Shown here one piece after another: positions 1 through 8,272 of a DNA stretch of 14,458 nt. This DNA is from Muribaculaceae bacterium (GTDB lineage Bacteria; Bacteroidota; Bacteroidia; Bacteroidales; Muribaculaceae): assembly GCA_029051445.1 (NCBI GenBank), contig JAIDKP010000238.1, forward strand, positions 1 through 14,458. The letters run 5' to 3'. The position numbers were made by a program, and so were the translations under genes. The notes under the pieces were generated by a model, which worked only from the letters and a program-made list of their open reading frames with translations, searched no databases and was not told where the DNA came from. The first letter of the stretch is position 1; each line of letters starts with the position of its first letter.

Positions 1-604
1 CTCCGATATACGAAGTCGAGAAGCCCCATGTGAAACACTTTGCGGCCTGATTATCATAACTGCCTTTTGAGTACAGATAATCGGCTATGGCACCAAACTG
101 AAGCCGCTTGTTCACATTTCCTGAAAATGTCGCTTTAAGACGATCCTGAGAATTATAACGGTTGCCACCGAAATTATAACTGATAAATGTAAGCGGGATA
201 CGTGAATTGTAGTAACGCATCTTACTTTGCGATGGCAACCACGCCTGCAGTGCGTCCCTGAAAAAGAAATCGGTCATGGGACTGCGGTCGACAAAAACAA
301 GATTCATTCCCGGACCACCAAGATTACCGGTTGTCGCATAAGCCGGACTAACAGCCGATGAAATCGACTGTAGCGAATAGTTTATGTAGTTGGTATCTAC
401 AACAGCCGGTTCACGAAGCCCCATAGGACCTGATACACGCCACGAATAGACCTGTGGTTCTATATTCTTGGCATGTTCGGTCTGCGTTGTCTCCGCACCA
501 TTGCGCGGTGGCAACGGACGTCTTGGATCGGACTGAGCATAGGATACTGCTGCAAACGACAGTGAGACAACAGCAGCTGATATATATCGAAAAAATGACT
601 TCAA
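1..604 (-). CDS. Putative outer-membrane porin, N-terminal part (cut by window start)
   Basis: Reading the minus strand from 604 gives about 201 open codons that run off the left edge. The first 24 residues look like a signal peptide: KSFFRY, then a hydrophobic stretch ending SFAAVSYA, with likely cleavage before QSDP. The mature part contains a NYINYSLQ segment, AYATTGNLGGPGMNLVF, DRSPMTDFFFRDAL, YYNSRIPLTFISYNFGG, YNSQDRLKATFSGNVNKR and DYLYSKGSYDNQ. I recognise this pattern from the Bacteroidetes 'putative porin' family (Pfam Porin_10 type), predicted outer-membrane beta-barrels of unknown substrate. The start must be TTG at 602-604: an in-frame TAG lies six codons upstream, and the first in-frame ATG falls well after the signal peptide. 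It is transcribed divergently from asnA. The family call is from memory of conserved segments, and the C-terminal barrel is outside the window. Confidence 0.8.
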   Translation of the reverse strand, partial: MKSFFRYISAAVVSLSFAAVSYAQSDPRRPLPPRNGAETTQTEHAKNIEPQVYSWRVSGPMGLREPAVVDTNYINYSLQSISSAVSPAYATTGNLGGPGMNLVFVDRSPMTDFFFRDALQAWLPSQSKMRYYNSRIPLTFISYNFGGNRYNSQDRLKATFSGNVNKRLQFGAIADYLYSKGSYDNQAAKCFTWGFSTSYIG

Positions 605-634
605 AACACTTTTATTCTAAAATATACTATCCTG

Positions 635-642
635 CAAAGTTA
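635..642 (-). promoter_or_regulatory. -7 box of the porin promoter (TAACTTTG)
   Basis: The minus strand reads TAACTTTG, a perfect match to the Bacteroidetes -7 consensus TAnnTTTG. It would place the transcript start near 631, about 27 bases before the TTG start of the porin. No convincing TTG-type -33 element is seen at the usual 19-21 base distance, so the call rests on the -7 box and position. Confidence 0.55.
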
Positions 643-682
643 CACATTTTTTTATCGAGTCCTGTATTTTTATTCAATACTG

Positions 683-712
683 TTGTCTTGTTTGTATTTA
701 TTAGTAAATTTG
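683..712 (+). promoter_or_regulatory. asnA promoter (-33 TTG, -7 TAAATTTG)
   Basis: TAAATTTG at 705-712 fits the Bacteroidetes -7 consensus TAnnTTTG. TTG at 683-685 lies 19 bases upstream, the usual -33 spacing. The predicted transcript start is near 716, giving a leader of about 22 bases that is A/T-rich and has no Shine-Dalgarno match, as is normal in this phylum. Confidence 0.65.
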
Positions 713-737
713 CAGCAAACATTCAAGTTTTAAAAAT

Positions 738-1772
738 ATGCCCCTTATAATTCCTCAAAAATATAAATTAAAGCTACTGCCGGAAACAACTGAAGTAGCC
801 ATCAAAAGCATCAAGGACGAGTTCCAGAGACTTCTTAGCGAGGCTCTGAATCTTCGCCGTGTCACAGCACCGCTGTTTGTTCTTTCAGGAACCGGGCTCA
901 ACGATGACCTGAACGGAGTCGAGCCTCCTGTAGGTTTTGACATAGCCGCAATGGGTGGACGACATGCCGAGGTAGTGCACTCTCTGGCCAAATGGAAACG
1001 CGCAAAACTCGGGGCATACGACATCGCTCCGGGATTTGGCATCTACACCGACATGAATGCTATACGCACTACTGAAGAACTTGACAACCTGCACTCTCTT
1101 TATGTGGATCAATGGGACTGGGAGAAGACCATCAAGGAGGAAAACCGCAACCTTGATTATCTAAAAGACACTGTCACAAAAATATATCAGGCAGTAAGAG
1201 CCTGCGAGAGAATGGTATTCCGCCAGTTCCCGCACATCACTCCCACACTGCCCGAGGAAATTACGTTCATCCATTCAGAGGATCTTGAACGTGAATATTC
1301 CGGTCTCAATGCCAAAGAAAGAGAAAGAGAGGCGGCGCAAAAATATGGAGCCGTTTTCATCATTGGTATCGGCGCACCACTCGCATCAGGCGAGCCCCAT
1401 GACGGCCGCGCTCCCGACTATGATGACTGGATTACTCCCACCGGCGACGGTCATTGCGGACTTAACGGCGACATTATACTATGGAACAGCGTTCTGAATA
1501 TCCCGTTTGAGCTTTCGTCAATGGGAATACGAGTGAGTCCGGAGTCTCTTGCCAGACAACTTGAGGCACGCGGCTGCACCGAGCGATCAAGGTTCAGTTT
1601 CCACAAGGCGCTTCTCGACGGACAACTTCCACTATCCATAGGAGGTGGAATAGGACAGAGCCGGCTTTGTATGTTCCTTCTTCAGAAAGCCCATATCGGC
1701 GAAGTACAGGCCTCGATATGGCCTGAAGAACAGATTGCCGCCTGCGAAAAAGCCGGAATATTCCTGCTTTAG
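738..1772 (+). CDS. asnA: Aspartate-ammonia ligase (asparagine synthetase A)
   Basis: A cytoplasmic enzyme that makes asparagine from aspartate, ammonia and ATP, releasing AMP and pyrophosphate. It belongs to the class II aminoacyl-tRNA-synthetase fold. The 344 residues compare with about 330 in E. coli AsnA, and long blocks match that protein: SGTGLNDDLNGVE (50-62), VVHSLAKWKR (79-88), HSLYVDQWDWE (119-129), GRAPDYDDW (223-231), GLNGDIILWN (241-250), FELSSMGIRV (257-266) and IGGGIGQSRL (301-310), which cover the adenylate and aspartate pocket. The ATG at 738 follows a good promoter, and the protein begins at the family's usual place. It stands alone on the plus strand, divergent from the porin and convergent with hemW, with 8 bases between the two stop codons. 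The identity is secure. The short ORFs overlapping it in other frames are shadows. Confidence 0.97.
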   Translation: MPLIIPQKYKLKLLPETTEVAIKSIKDEFQRLLSEALNLRRVTAPLFVLSGTGLNDDLNGVEPPVGFDIAAMGGRHAEVVHSLAKWKRAKLGAYDIAPGFGIYTDMNAIRTTEELDNLHSLYVDQWDWEKTIKEENRNLDYLKDTVTKIYQAVRACERMVFRQFPHITPTLPEEITFIHSEDLEREYSGLNAKEREREAAQKYGAVFIIGIGAPLASGEPHDGRAPDYDDWITPTGDGHCGLNGDIILWNSVLNIPFELSSMGIRVSPESLARQLEARGCTERSRFSFHKALLDGQLPLSIGGGIGQSRLCMFLLQKAHIGEVQASIWPEEQIAACEKAGIFLL

Positions 1773-1780
1773 AACTCTGT

Positions 1781-2899
1781 TCAGATCTGAATCAGATCAC
1801 GCATTACTGCATCGGAGCGGAGCCATGCGGACTCCGGTATCGCAACCCGACCTTCGGCGGTAGCAACAAGAGTGCCGGCCGAGAGGTGCCGGCCGACAGC
1901 ACGCATCATCGGCTCAGGCGCATTGTCAGGCACAAGAAATCCGCGCGATGTGCGCAACGATGTAATTATTGTGTCATTCAGACGGTCCAATGGGGTTTCT
2001 GTCTCTATTTCAAGCGGGAGAGCCCCTTTTCCGAGTTCACGCATATAAACAGATACCGACGAAGGATTGGATGCACGGTCAACTCCGTCAAAACTGTGAG
2101 CTGAACAACCGATCCCAAGATATGGAGTGCCGTCCCAATACGAGGAATTATGTCGTGCCCTATACCCCGGCAACGCGAAACTGGATACCTCATAATGCTC
2201 ATATCCGGCTTCACGCGCTTCACGGCAGAGCAATGCATACATATCCTCGACAACCGTGTCTGACGCTTCCGCGACCTTTCCTGCGACAAGACGGGCATAT
2301 AGCCTTGTACCCGGCTCATATGACAGAAGATATGCCGAAAAGTGGTTTGGCCTGAATGAAAGCATACGACGCAGACTGTCGCTCCACTGCCCTATAGTCT
2401 GTCCCGGCAGACCATAGATCAGATCAAGGCTGAAATTCAGTCCTGACTCTGCAAGTGCCTCAATCGCCTTCTGCGCACGTCCCGGCTGAAAGTGCCGTCC
2501 TACGGAATCAAGAAGATCCGGAACAAACGACTGCACCCCCATACTGACCCTGTTTATTCCTGCATCCCTGATTTTTCCAAGCCATTCACTATCTACCTGC
2601 TCCGGATTTGCTTCAATCGTGTATTCGCCTCCCGGTGCCACATGCGGGATACCTATTACGCGGTCAAGAAGATCTGTCGGAATTACAGAGGGAGTTCCTC
2701 CACCGATATAGGCGGTATCCCATACAGGTTCCTCTCCGTTTTCGCTCCACGGACTACCATAAAATCTCATTTCACGCTCATGCATGAGCGCTTTTATGTA
2801 GGATTCGGCTTCCGCACGTCCGTAGGGTTTTGAATAAAAATCGCAATACCAGCACTTTGAGCGGCAGAACGGCAAATGTATGTAAAGCCCTTTTCGCAT
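1781..2899 (-). CDS. hemW: Radical SAM haem chaperone HemW (coproporphyrinogen oxidase-like)
   Basis: A radical S-adenosylmethionine protein of the HemN/HemW group. HemW binds haem and is thought to hand it to membrane haemoproteins; it is not itself a proven coproporphyrinogen oxidase. The 372 residues carry CX3CX2C (Cys12, 16, 19) for the 4Fe-4S cluster, followed by D-F. HemN proteins have a fourth Cys (CX3CX2CXC) there, so HemW is preferred. Other marks are YIGGGTPS (64-71), EANPE (96-100), GVQSF (121-125), IYGLPGQT (161-168) and the HemW-type HNSSYW (250-255). The ATG lies directly before the conserved IHLPFC segment. It is the last gene of the minus-strand block, 11 bases after the AddB-like gene, and its TGA sits in the 10-base palindrome TCAGATCTGA (1781-1790). 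No terminator fits before asnA's stop. Confidence 0.93.
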   Translation of the reverse strand: MRKGLYIHLPFCRSKCWYCDFYSKPYGRAEAESYIKALMHEREMRFYGSPWSENGEEPVWDTAYIGGGTPSVIPTDLLDRVIGIPHVAPGGEYTIEANPEQVDSEWLGKIRDAGINRVSMGVQSFVPDLLDSVGRHFQPGRAQKAIEALAESGLNFSLDLIYGLPGQTIGQWSDSLRRMLSFRPNHFSAYLLSYEPGTRLYARLVAGKVAEASDTVVEDMYALLCREAREAGYEHYEVSSFALPGYRARHNSSYWDGTPYLGIGCSAHSFDGVDRASNPSSVSVYMRELGKGALPLEIETETPLDRLNDTIITSLRTSRGFLVPDNAPEPMMRAVGRHLSAGTLVATAEGRVAIPESAWLRSDAVMRDLIQI

Positions 2900-2910
2900 A
2901 ATGCCTCAAG

Positions 2911-5900
2911 TTATCCCCTGTTGCATATTTCCCTGAAACTACAATATCGGCAGTTCCTGTCACTGTCGGCCTGCACAAAAGGTTCTTTCGGATCAAACAG
3001 ACGCCGGATCCTCTCCGACATCAGATATTTGAATTCTTCGTTGATATCCCGATAATCCTCAAGCACAGGCAGCCCCCTTGATACCTTTCCGGTCTCAGGA
3101 TCGACACGAGGGGGACCTACTTTCAGATCACCTATCACACCACTGTTGACGATATCGCGCAACCCATATATAAAAGGCTGTATACGATCCGTATATCCTT
3201 TTAACTCACTATATGAATTACAATAAAGCATAAGCTGGGTGATGCCATGTGGAGATGCCGTGCTCCCTGAAAGACTGTAATCCACAAGATGCCGCACCGT
3301 CGAAGCCCTCATCTCCTCCCTGCCTGTCTTGTAGTCCACAAGTCTCAGATACGGCTCAGAGGCCGATGTGTCTCTGACGAGATCGATACGGTCTATGACA
3401 TGCACGAAGTTGATACTCTGTTCCGGCGCAAGAGACAGTTCCAGACGATCCTTGCTCTCGCCATGAAGATATATGACCTCATACTTGTCCTCAAGCCAGA
3501 GAGCTTCCGCCTCCAGAACCCTCAGAATATTTTTCTTTACAAGCGCGGCAAACAACGTCGATTCTCCATCAAGACGTGTGTCAAGATCATCTCTTCCAGC
3601 CGCGATTCCTGCCCCCTCAAATCCATGATAATTATGATTTATAGCACGCACGATATACCTGTCGAGCAGAGGATCGTGCATGAGCGAACGCAAAAGACGT
3701 GACGAGAGCAGAGCGCCCTTGTCTGACCGGTTCTGCAAGGACGCCTGATGATTATACAGGCATTCAAAAGTCTCATGCACAATTTTGCCGTAGACACTGT
3801 CGTCGATATACCCTTTGACATCGTCAGGCATCTGGAATCCGGCAATATACTCAAGATAGAATTTCAATTCACAGTCGAGCAACTGCCTGATCGAACTTGC
3901 AGAGAAATAACGTTTTTCACCTTCAGGCGCATCGGGAAGAAACAATGACAGAGCCGACATCACGCCGTCGTTCTTGTCCATTTTAATCTCATTGCGCCTG
4001 AATGCTCCCACCTTATAGTTTTTTATAACCGAGGTCAGCCCCTCAGGTTTATAGGCATAGACCAGCTGATACAGATAGCGCGACATCTCTCCCGAAGTCA
4101 GCCCCTCGGTATTGGCATTATATACAAGATATACCTCGGAGGCTCTGGACAGCATGCGATAGAACGAATAGGCCGTCTCCGCCTCTTTTTTCTCTGCAAC
4201 CGGAAGTCCATAGGCTCTGCGCAACGTCTGTGGTATAAAAGTCGGAGACTGTGATCGTTTCGGGAAAACACGCTCATTCATCGACAAAGCGATTATGCGA
4301 TCGAAATCAAGCGTGCGGGTCTCTTCGATACCAAGCACCTGAAGTCCACGCAGTGGCGCTCCGCTGAATCCGACCTTACGTCCCGACATAATCCTGGCAA
4401 CCGACCGAAGCACCGAAGTACCGCCATAATCGACACTGTCGCCGAGCACATCAGCAATATTACGCTCAAGCATGTCAAGCTCATCAAGATAACCACGCAG
4501 AAAACCACGGTCAAGGCCCCACAGATCCTCTCCGACTTCCTCACATTCTTCTCCGTCGGGCATGTCAACCTCAGAAGCCTCAGGTTCGGGAAAAAGCGAG
4601 AGCAGACATCCGACAGCTGTTCTTATCCCGTCAAAAGCGTTATGACCGATCTCGGCATTTCTAAGTCCGACAAAAAGCGGGGCCAGACGTCCGGCCACCT
4701 TCTGCAACTGTAGCGCAGGGACATTGTAAAGACGCAGATGCGCCATATGCCTCACAGTCGCACGACACTCTTCAGGAGCAAGCCTGAGAAGCATCGGATG
4801 AGACAGGAGTTTATTCACGTCATCCCTAAAGAAAGTCGTGGCTTTCTCATCACCGACATAACGCGCACGAGAATGCATGAGCGCGAAAGTCTCCACTGCC
4901 GAGGCTACAGGTGAGAGCCGAAGCGGATAACCCATAGTGATATTCACATCCACACCTTCATTCAGGCGAAGAGAGTGCAGCAGAGGCACACAAAGAGACT
5001 CATCGGCAAGCAGTACTGCCGTCGATGAAGCCTCATGCGGCTTTATATCCATCGAAGCCAATATAGATGAAGCCTCTTTTACCTGTCCGATTTCCGATGG
5101 TACGCCAATGATACCCACACGCGGAGTCCGGTCGGGACTCATCAGCTCAAACGGTGCCGGAAATCTTTTACTGAGACGCTCCACTGCGCCAGCTGCCATG
5201 TTTCCCTTCAATCCGAATGACGGCAGCCCGACATCCCAGAAAAAATCGGCCACACCGCGCCGGTGCAATACATCCATAACCGCAAGCTCAGATTCCGCGA
5301 GAGTTCCGAAGCCGGCAAAAACATATCTTACTTCCGGATCAGAAGATAGCCCGCCATCCTCATACTCCCTTGCGAGCCTCTCGGCCACACGGCGCATCCC
5401 CATGCCCCTGTAGTGGATTCCCAGTCCGGCAAGCCTCTCTCTGAAATCATCATACAACGGCCCAAGTATCTGCCAGATCTTAAAGAATGCTTTTGATGCC
5501 GGACGTTTCTCACTGTCAGCGACAGATTCATAATCGATCCACAGCCCCTCATCGCTGTCATCGTCAGGCACAAGATGCTCAAGCCCGGTTGTGTCCCAGA
5601 ACTGCCTGACCAGTTTCCACTTCTCCGCATCAAGCGGATTGGTCTCTATCGACTTCAGATCCCTGAGATTGCGCAACACATCGGAAGCATCTGCCATCTC
5701 AGCGTCAATTTCCTCAAAATCATTCAGAATCACATCACCCCAAAACATGAAAGACGACAGATTCATCGCCGCTTCACCGGGCATTCCCATGCGTGAGGCA
5801 ACAGACAGATATGATGAATACAACGCTATCAGAAGCTCTGTGCGCTCACCTTGCACACTGTCATCATTCCACCTGTCAAAAAGATCATCAAGCGTAACAG

Positions 5901-6090
5901 TTTCCGGGGCAAGAAACGGAACATTGAAGTCATGCAGGCGCGTTCCCTTGGCTTCTCGCAGATATTTCTGAAAAAAAAGCGAACTCCGCCGGTTGGGAAA
6001 CACAAACACATAGCCCGACAGACCGCCGGGATTCTCCCGGTCATAGACCGTCGCTATCTGCTGCAGAAAAGGATCTGTCGCGGCTGCCAT
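2911..6090 (-). CDS. AddB-like PD-(D/E)XK nuclease/inactivated helicase protein
   Basis: A 1059-residue protein resembling AddB, the nuclease partner in AddAB-type DNA double-strand break resection. The N-terminus (GYVFVFPNRRSSLFFQKYL, about 26-44) sits where helicases have a Walker A loop, but no GxxxxGK[ST] is present, so this half is probably a structural, inactivated helicase. The C-terminal nuclease domain shows IVHETFE (His772), DRID (900-903) and VDYKTG with Asp919 and Lys921, the RecB-family motifs. Cys740 together with Cys1047, Cys1050 and Cys1056 (C-x2-C-x5-C at the extreme C-terminus) matches the AddB 4Fe-4S arrangement. It lies between holB (12-base gap) and hemW. No AddA/UvrD-like partner is in the window; it could lie elsewhere. 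The family is clear, but orthology to AddB is inferred from architecture. Confidence 0.88.
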   Translation of the reverse strand: MAAATDPFLQQIATVYDRENPGGLSGYVFVFPNRRSSLFFQKYLREAKGTRLHDFNVPFLAPETVTLDDLFDRWNDDSVQGERTELLIALYSSYLSVASRMGMPGEAAMNLSSFMFWGDVILNDFEEIDAEMADASDVLRNLRDLKSIETNPLDAEKWKLVRQFWDTTGLEHLVPDDDSDEGLWIDYESVADSEKRPASKAFFKIWQILGPLYDDFRERLAGLGIHYRGMGMRRVAERLAREYEDGGLSSDPEVRYVFAGFGTLAESELAVMDVLHRRGVADFFWDVGLPSFGLKGNMAAGAVERLSKRFPAPFELMSPDRTPRVGIIGVPSEIGQVKEASSILASMDIKPHEASSTAVLLADESLCVPLLHSLRLNEGVDVNITMGYPLRLSPVASAVETFALMHSRARYVGDEKATTFFRDDVNKLLSHPMLLRLAPEECRATVRHMAHLRLYNVPALQLQKVAGRLAPLFVGLRNAEIGHNAFDGIRTAVGCLLSLFPEPEASEVDMPDGEECEEVGEDLWGLDRGFLRGYLDELDMLERNIADVLGDSVDYGGTSVLRSVARIMSGRKVGFSGAPLRGLQVLGIEETRTLDFDRIIALSMNERVFPKRSQSPTFIPQTLRRAYGLPVAEKKEAETAYSFYRMLSRASEVYLVYNANTEGLTSGEMSRYLYQLVYAYKPEGLTSVIKNYKVGAFRRNEIKMDKNDGVMSALSLFLPDAPEGEKRYFSASSIRQLLDCELKFYLEYIAGFQMPDDVKGYIDDSVYGKIVHETFECLYNHQASLQNRSDKGALLSSRLLRSLMHDPLLDRYIVRAINHNYHGFEGAGIAAGRDDLDTRLDGESTLFAALVKKNILRVLEAEALWLEDKYEVIYLHGESKDRLELSLAPEQSINFVHVIDRIDLVRDTSASEPYLRLVDYKTGREEMRASTVRHLVDYSLSGSTASPHGITQLMLYCNSYSELKGYTDRIQPFIYGLRDIVNSGVIGDLKVGPPRVDPETGKVSRGLPVLEDYRDINEEFKYLMSERIRRLFDPKEPFVQADSDRNCRYCSFREICNRG

Positions 6091-6102
6091 AGTGAGATAA
6101 TA

Positions 6103-7233
6103 CTACTGCTTGATAAGCAGCACGACTTTGATAGCCAGATCAAAAAAGACAATACGCGCCGACGAGTTGCCCGCAATATCATTGGCGGCCCTGTCCATTT
6201 CTCCCGTAAGCTGAACGACATTGGCCGGAGTGATGAATCGTGAGAAGTTGCGGCTGAAAGCGGCCTCTTCACCCGTCATGTAGTTGATAGAGGGGTTACC
6301 GAGATTGGCAACAAAATTTTCGCGGAACATACGGCTGCAATAAGACAGGAAACCGATCTGAGCCTCCCGCCCTATACCATGCATCTCAATCGACCATTTG
6401 CGCAAAGCCGCAATATCCTTGCGGTAGGCCATGCGCATCAGGGAGATGAACCGTTGCAGATTTTCGCCTCCGTCAATCCCTGTAAGTCTCATTGCAAGAT
6501 TGACATTTCCTTCGGCTACATGCGCAACGGCAAGAGCATCGGTCTGCGTCATTGCGTCTCTGGTTCCGATAAGGACATCGGCGGTTTCGGCATCACTGAG
6601 ACGCCTGACTCTCACACGTTGCAGACGCGAGTATATAGTAGGCAGTATCTCCTGGGGGCGATTGCTTACCATGATGATACGCGTATCAGAGAACGGCTCC
6701 TCGACAAGTTTGAGCAGCTTGTTGGCAGCAGAGTCATTGAGGCGTTCAGGCAACCACACAATTGCGATTTTGTAGCGTGATGCCCGTGCAGTAAACGCAA
6801 GCGCACGCCGCAATGCATCGGCCTCCCCCTTGTATATGACCGGCTGGCCGTTGATATTTCCAAGCCGTGAAAGCCATGCTTCCATATCGGCATAAGGGCA
6901 TTCGTCGAGAAATTCCCTCCACTCGTCCATCCAGTCCTCACTCTCGGTTTCGTCGGTCTTTTTATTCCCCTTTTTAAGCATCGGGAAACTGAAATGCACA
7001 TCGACATGGCTATGCCCGGCATGCTGAATGCAGGCGGCACACTTTCCGCAACTGTCACCGTCGGGCGTGCGGTTTTCGCAATGGATATACTGCGCAAGAG
7101 CCCTTGCCATCTTGAGTTTGCCTGTCCCCTCAGGCCCCTCTATCACGACTGCATGTGGCAGACGATCCTCATCGACCATGCGGCGCAGACGGTCAACAGC
7201 CTCCCTGTTACCTACAATATCAGCAAATTTCAT
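6103..7233 (-). CDS. holB: DNA polymerase III delta' subunit (clamp-loader ATPase family)
   Basis: A 376-residue AAA+ protein of the clamp loader that places the beta clamp on primed DNA. The P-loop reads GPEGTGKL (33-40): the final Ser/Thr is Leu, so ATP hydrolysis is unlikely, as in known delta' subunits. A zinc module follows with Cys52, 62, 65 and 68 (C-x9-C-x2-C-x2-C). AIVWLPERLNDSAANKLLKLVEEP is the delta' equivalent of the Walker B region, where the first acidic residues are replaced. PTIYSRLQRV holds the SRC motif position with Leu instead of Cys. The segment before the Walker B region is enlarged and charged (KKGNKKTDETESED), which I associate with Bacteroidetes versions. The start ATG at 7233 precedes KFADIVGN, the usual beginning. 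It lies 28 bases after metF and 12 before the AddB-like gene, so co-transcription is likely. Confidence 0.93.
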   Translation of the reverse strand: MKFADIVGNREAVDRLRRMVDEDRLPHAVVIEGPEGTGKLKMARALAQYIHCENRTPDGDSCGKCAACIQHAGHSHVDVHFSFPMLKKGNKKTDETESEDWMDEWREFLDECPYADMEAWLSRLGNINGQPVIYKGEADALRRALAFTARASRYKIAIVWLPERLNDSAANKLLKLVEEPFSDTRIIMVSNRPQEILPTIYSRLQRVRVRRLSDAETADVLIGTRDAMTQTDALAVAHVAEGNVNLAMRLTGIDGGENLQRFISLMRMAYRKDIAALRKWSIEMHGIGREAQIGFLSYCSRMFRENFVANLGNPSINYMTGEEAAFSRNFSRFITPANVVQLTGEMDRAANDIAGNSSARIVFFDLAIKVVLLIKQ

Positions 7234-7261
7234 GATATCACTTACAAGACATACTCGTGAC

Positions 7262-8221
7262 TCAGAAGACCATCTTCACTACCTTCTCGACACTCTTCAC
7301 CGCATTGTGACTGTAGTAATGTATCGACTTCACCCCGTGGGCTATGAGATCGCGGGACTGAGCGGCACACCACTCGACCCCGACAGCCTTCGCCTCATTG
7401 TCATCACGGCATTTCATCAGCTCGGCAGCTACCTCCTGGGGAAGATCGACTTTAAACACACGTGGAAGAAGCGTAAGCTGACGCAACCCCACGATAGGTT
7501 TCAGTCCGGGAATTATAGGCACATTGATACCGGCTTCACGGCATTTGTCGACAAACTCGAAATAGTGGCGGTTATCAAAAAACATCTGTGTCACAATATA
7601 GCCGGCCCCGGCATCAACCTTTGCCTTCAGCATCGCGATATCCATGGCCGCATTAGGTGACTCCTCATGTTTTTCAGGATACCCTGCCACACCGTAGCTG
7701 AAGCGGACTCCGGTATGTATATCCATCGGCGTTCCGTCAAGCAGATATCCGTCGTTAAACTGATTGACCTGTTGCTGCAGGTCGGACGCATGTGCGTGTC
7801 CGCCCTCCGTAGGTATGAACGACGGCTCATGTTTTGCCTTGTCTCCCCTGAGCAGCAACAGATTGTTGATACCCAAGAAATTCAAATCAATAAGAGCATA
7901 TTCGGTCTCGGCCTTTGTATATCCGCTACAGATCAGATGCGGCACCGCCGGTATCTTGAAACGATTTTGCAGTGCAGCCGCTACGGCAACAGTTCCGGGA
8001 CGCGAACGCTCGGTCACTTTCTGATACAGTCCATCGGCTGTCGATTTATAGACAATCTCGCTGCGATGTGTCGTGACATTGATATACAACGGATCATAGG
8101 GTCTCAGAAGCTCGACATTCTCAAAAAGGCCGTCGATGCCGCGTCCTCTCAAAGGAGGAAGAACCTCAAAGGAGAAGCCCGGGCTGTGATGTTTCTGAAT
8201 TATCGATGGTACAGTATCCAT
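7262..8221 (-). CDS. metF: 5,10-methylenetetrahydrofolate reductase
   Basis: A flavoprotein that reduces methylene-tetrahydrofolate to methyl-tetrahydrofolate, the methyl donor for methionine synthesis. The 319 residues form one TIM-barrel domain, slightly longer than E. coli MetF (296). FSFEVLPPLRG (16-26) holds the catalytic Glu19 in the position of FEFFPP of the E. coli enzyme. YINVTTHRSE, HLICSGYTKAETE, NNLLLLRGDK, GAGYIVTQMFFDN and IPGLKPI mark the folate and FAD pocket strands. It has its own promoter candidate (8256-8263), 31 bases upstream, and begins the metF-holB-addB-like-hemW series. The leader is too short for a SAM-type riboswitch. A methionine-pathway gene directly downstream of two amino-acid transporters is suggestive but not proof of their substrate. 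Confidence 0.96.
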   Translation of the reverse strand: MDTVPSIIQKHHSPGFSFEVLPPLRGRGIDGLFENVELLRPYDPLYINVTTHRSEIVYKSTADGLYQKVTERSRPGTVAVAAALQNRFKIPAVPHLICSGYTKAETEYALIDLNFLGINNLLLLRGDKAKHEPSFIPTEGGHAHASDLQQQVNQFNDGYLLDGTPMDIHTGVRFSYGVAGYPEKHEESPNAAMDIAMLKAKVDAGAGYIVTQMFFDNRHYFEFVDKCREAGINVPIIPGLKPIVGLRQLTLLPRVFKVDLPQEVAAELMKCRDDNEAKAVGVEWCAAQSRDLIAHGVKSIHYYSHNAVKSVEKVVKMVF

Positions 8222-8255
8222 AGTGGTTTCCGGAGTGTGGGTTTGTAACGATTTG

Positions 8256-8263
8256 CAAATTTA
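8256..8263 (-). promoter_or_regulatory. metF promoter -7 box (TAAATTTG)
   Basis: TAAATTTG on the minus strand matches TAnnTTTG perfectly and sits in the 51-base gap between NSS transporter 1 and metF, 34 bases before the metF ATG. The -33 region has no clear TTG at the right distance. It suggests metF and the genes after it can be transcribed separately from the transporters. Confidence 0.5.
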
Positions 8264-8272
8264 ATCAATGCG

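Noticed and set aside
454..750. 98-codon plus-strand frame before asnA
   Set aside because: It overlaps the porin antisense and the asnA start, and its product is low-complexity without a family. Divergent promoters lie inside it.
8222..8255. SAM or other methionine riboswitch before metF
   Set aside because: The predicted leader is only about 31 bases, too short for any known SAM riboswitch.
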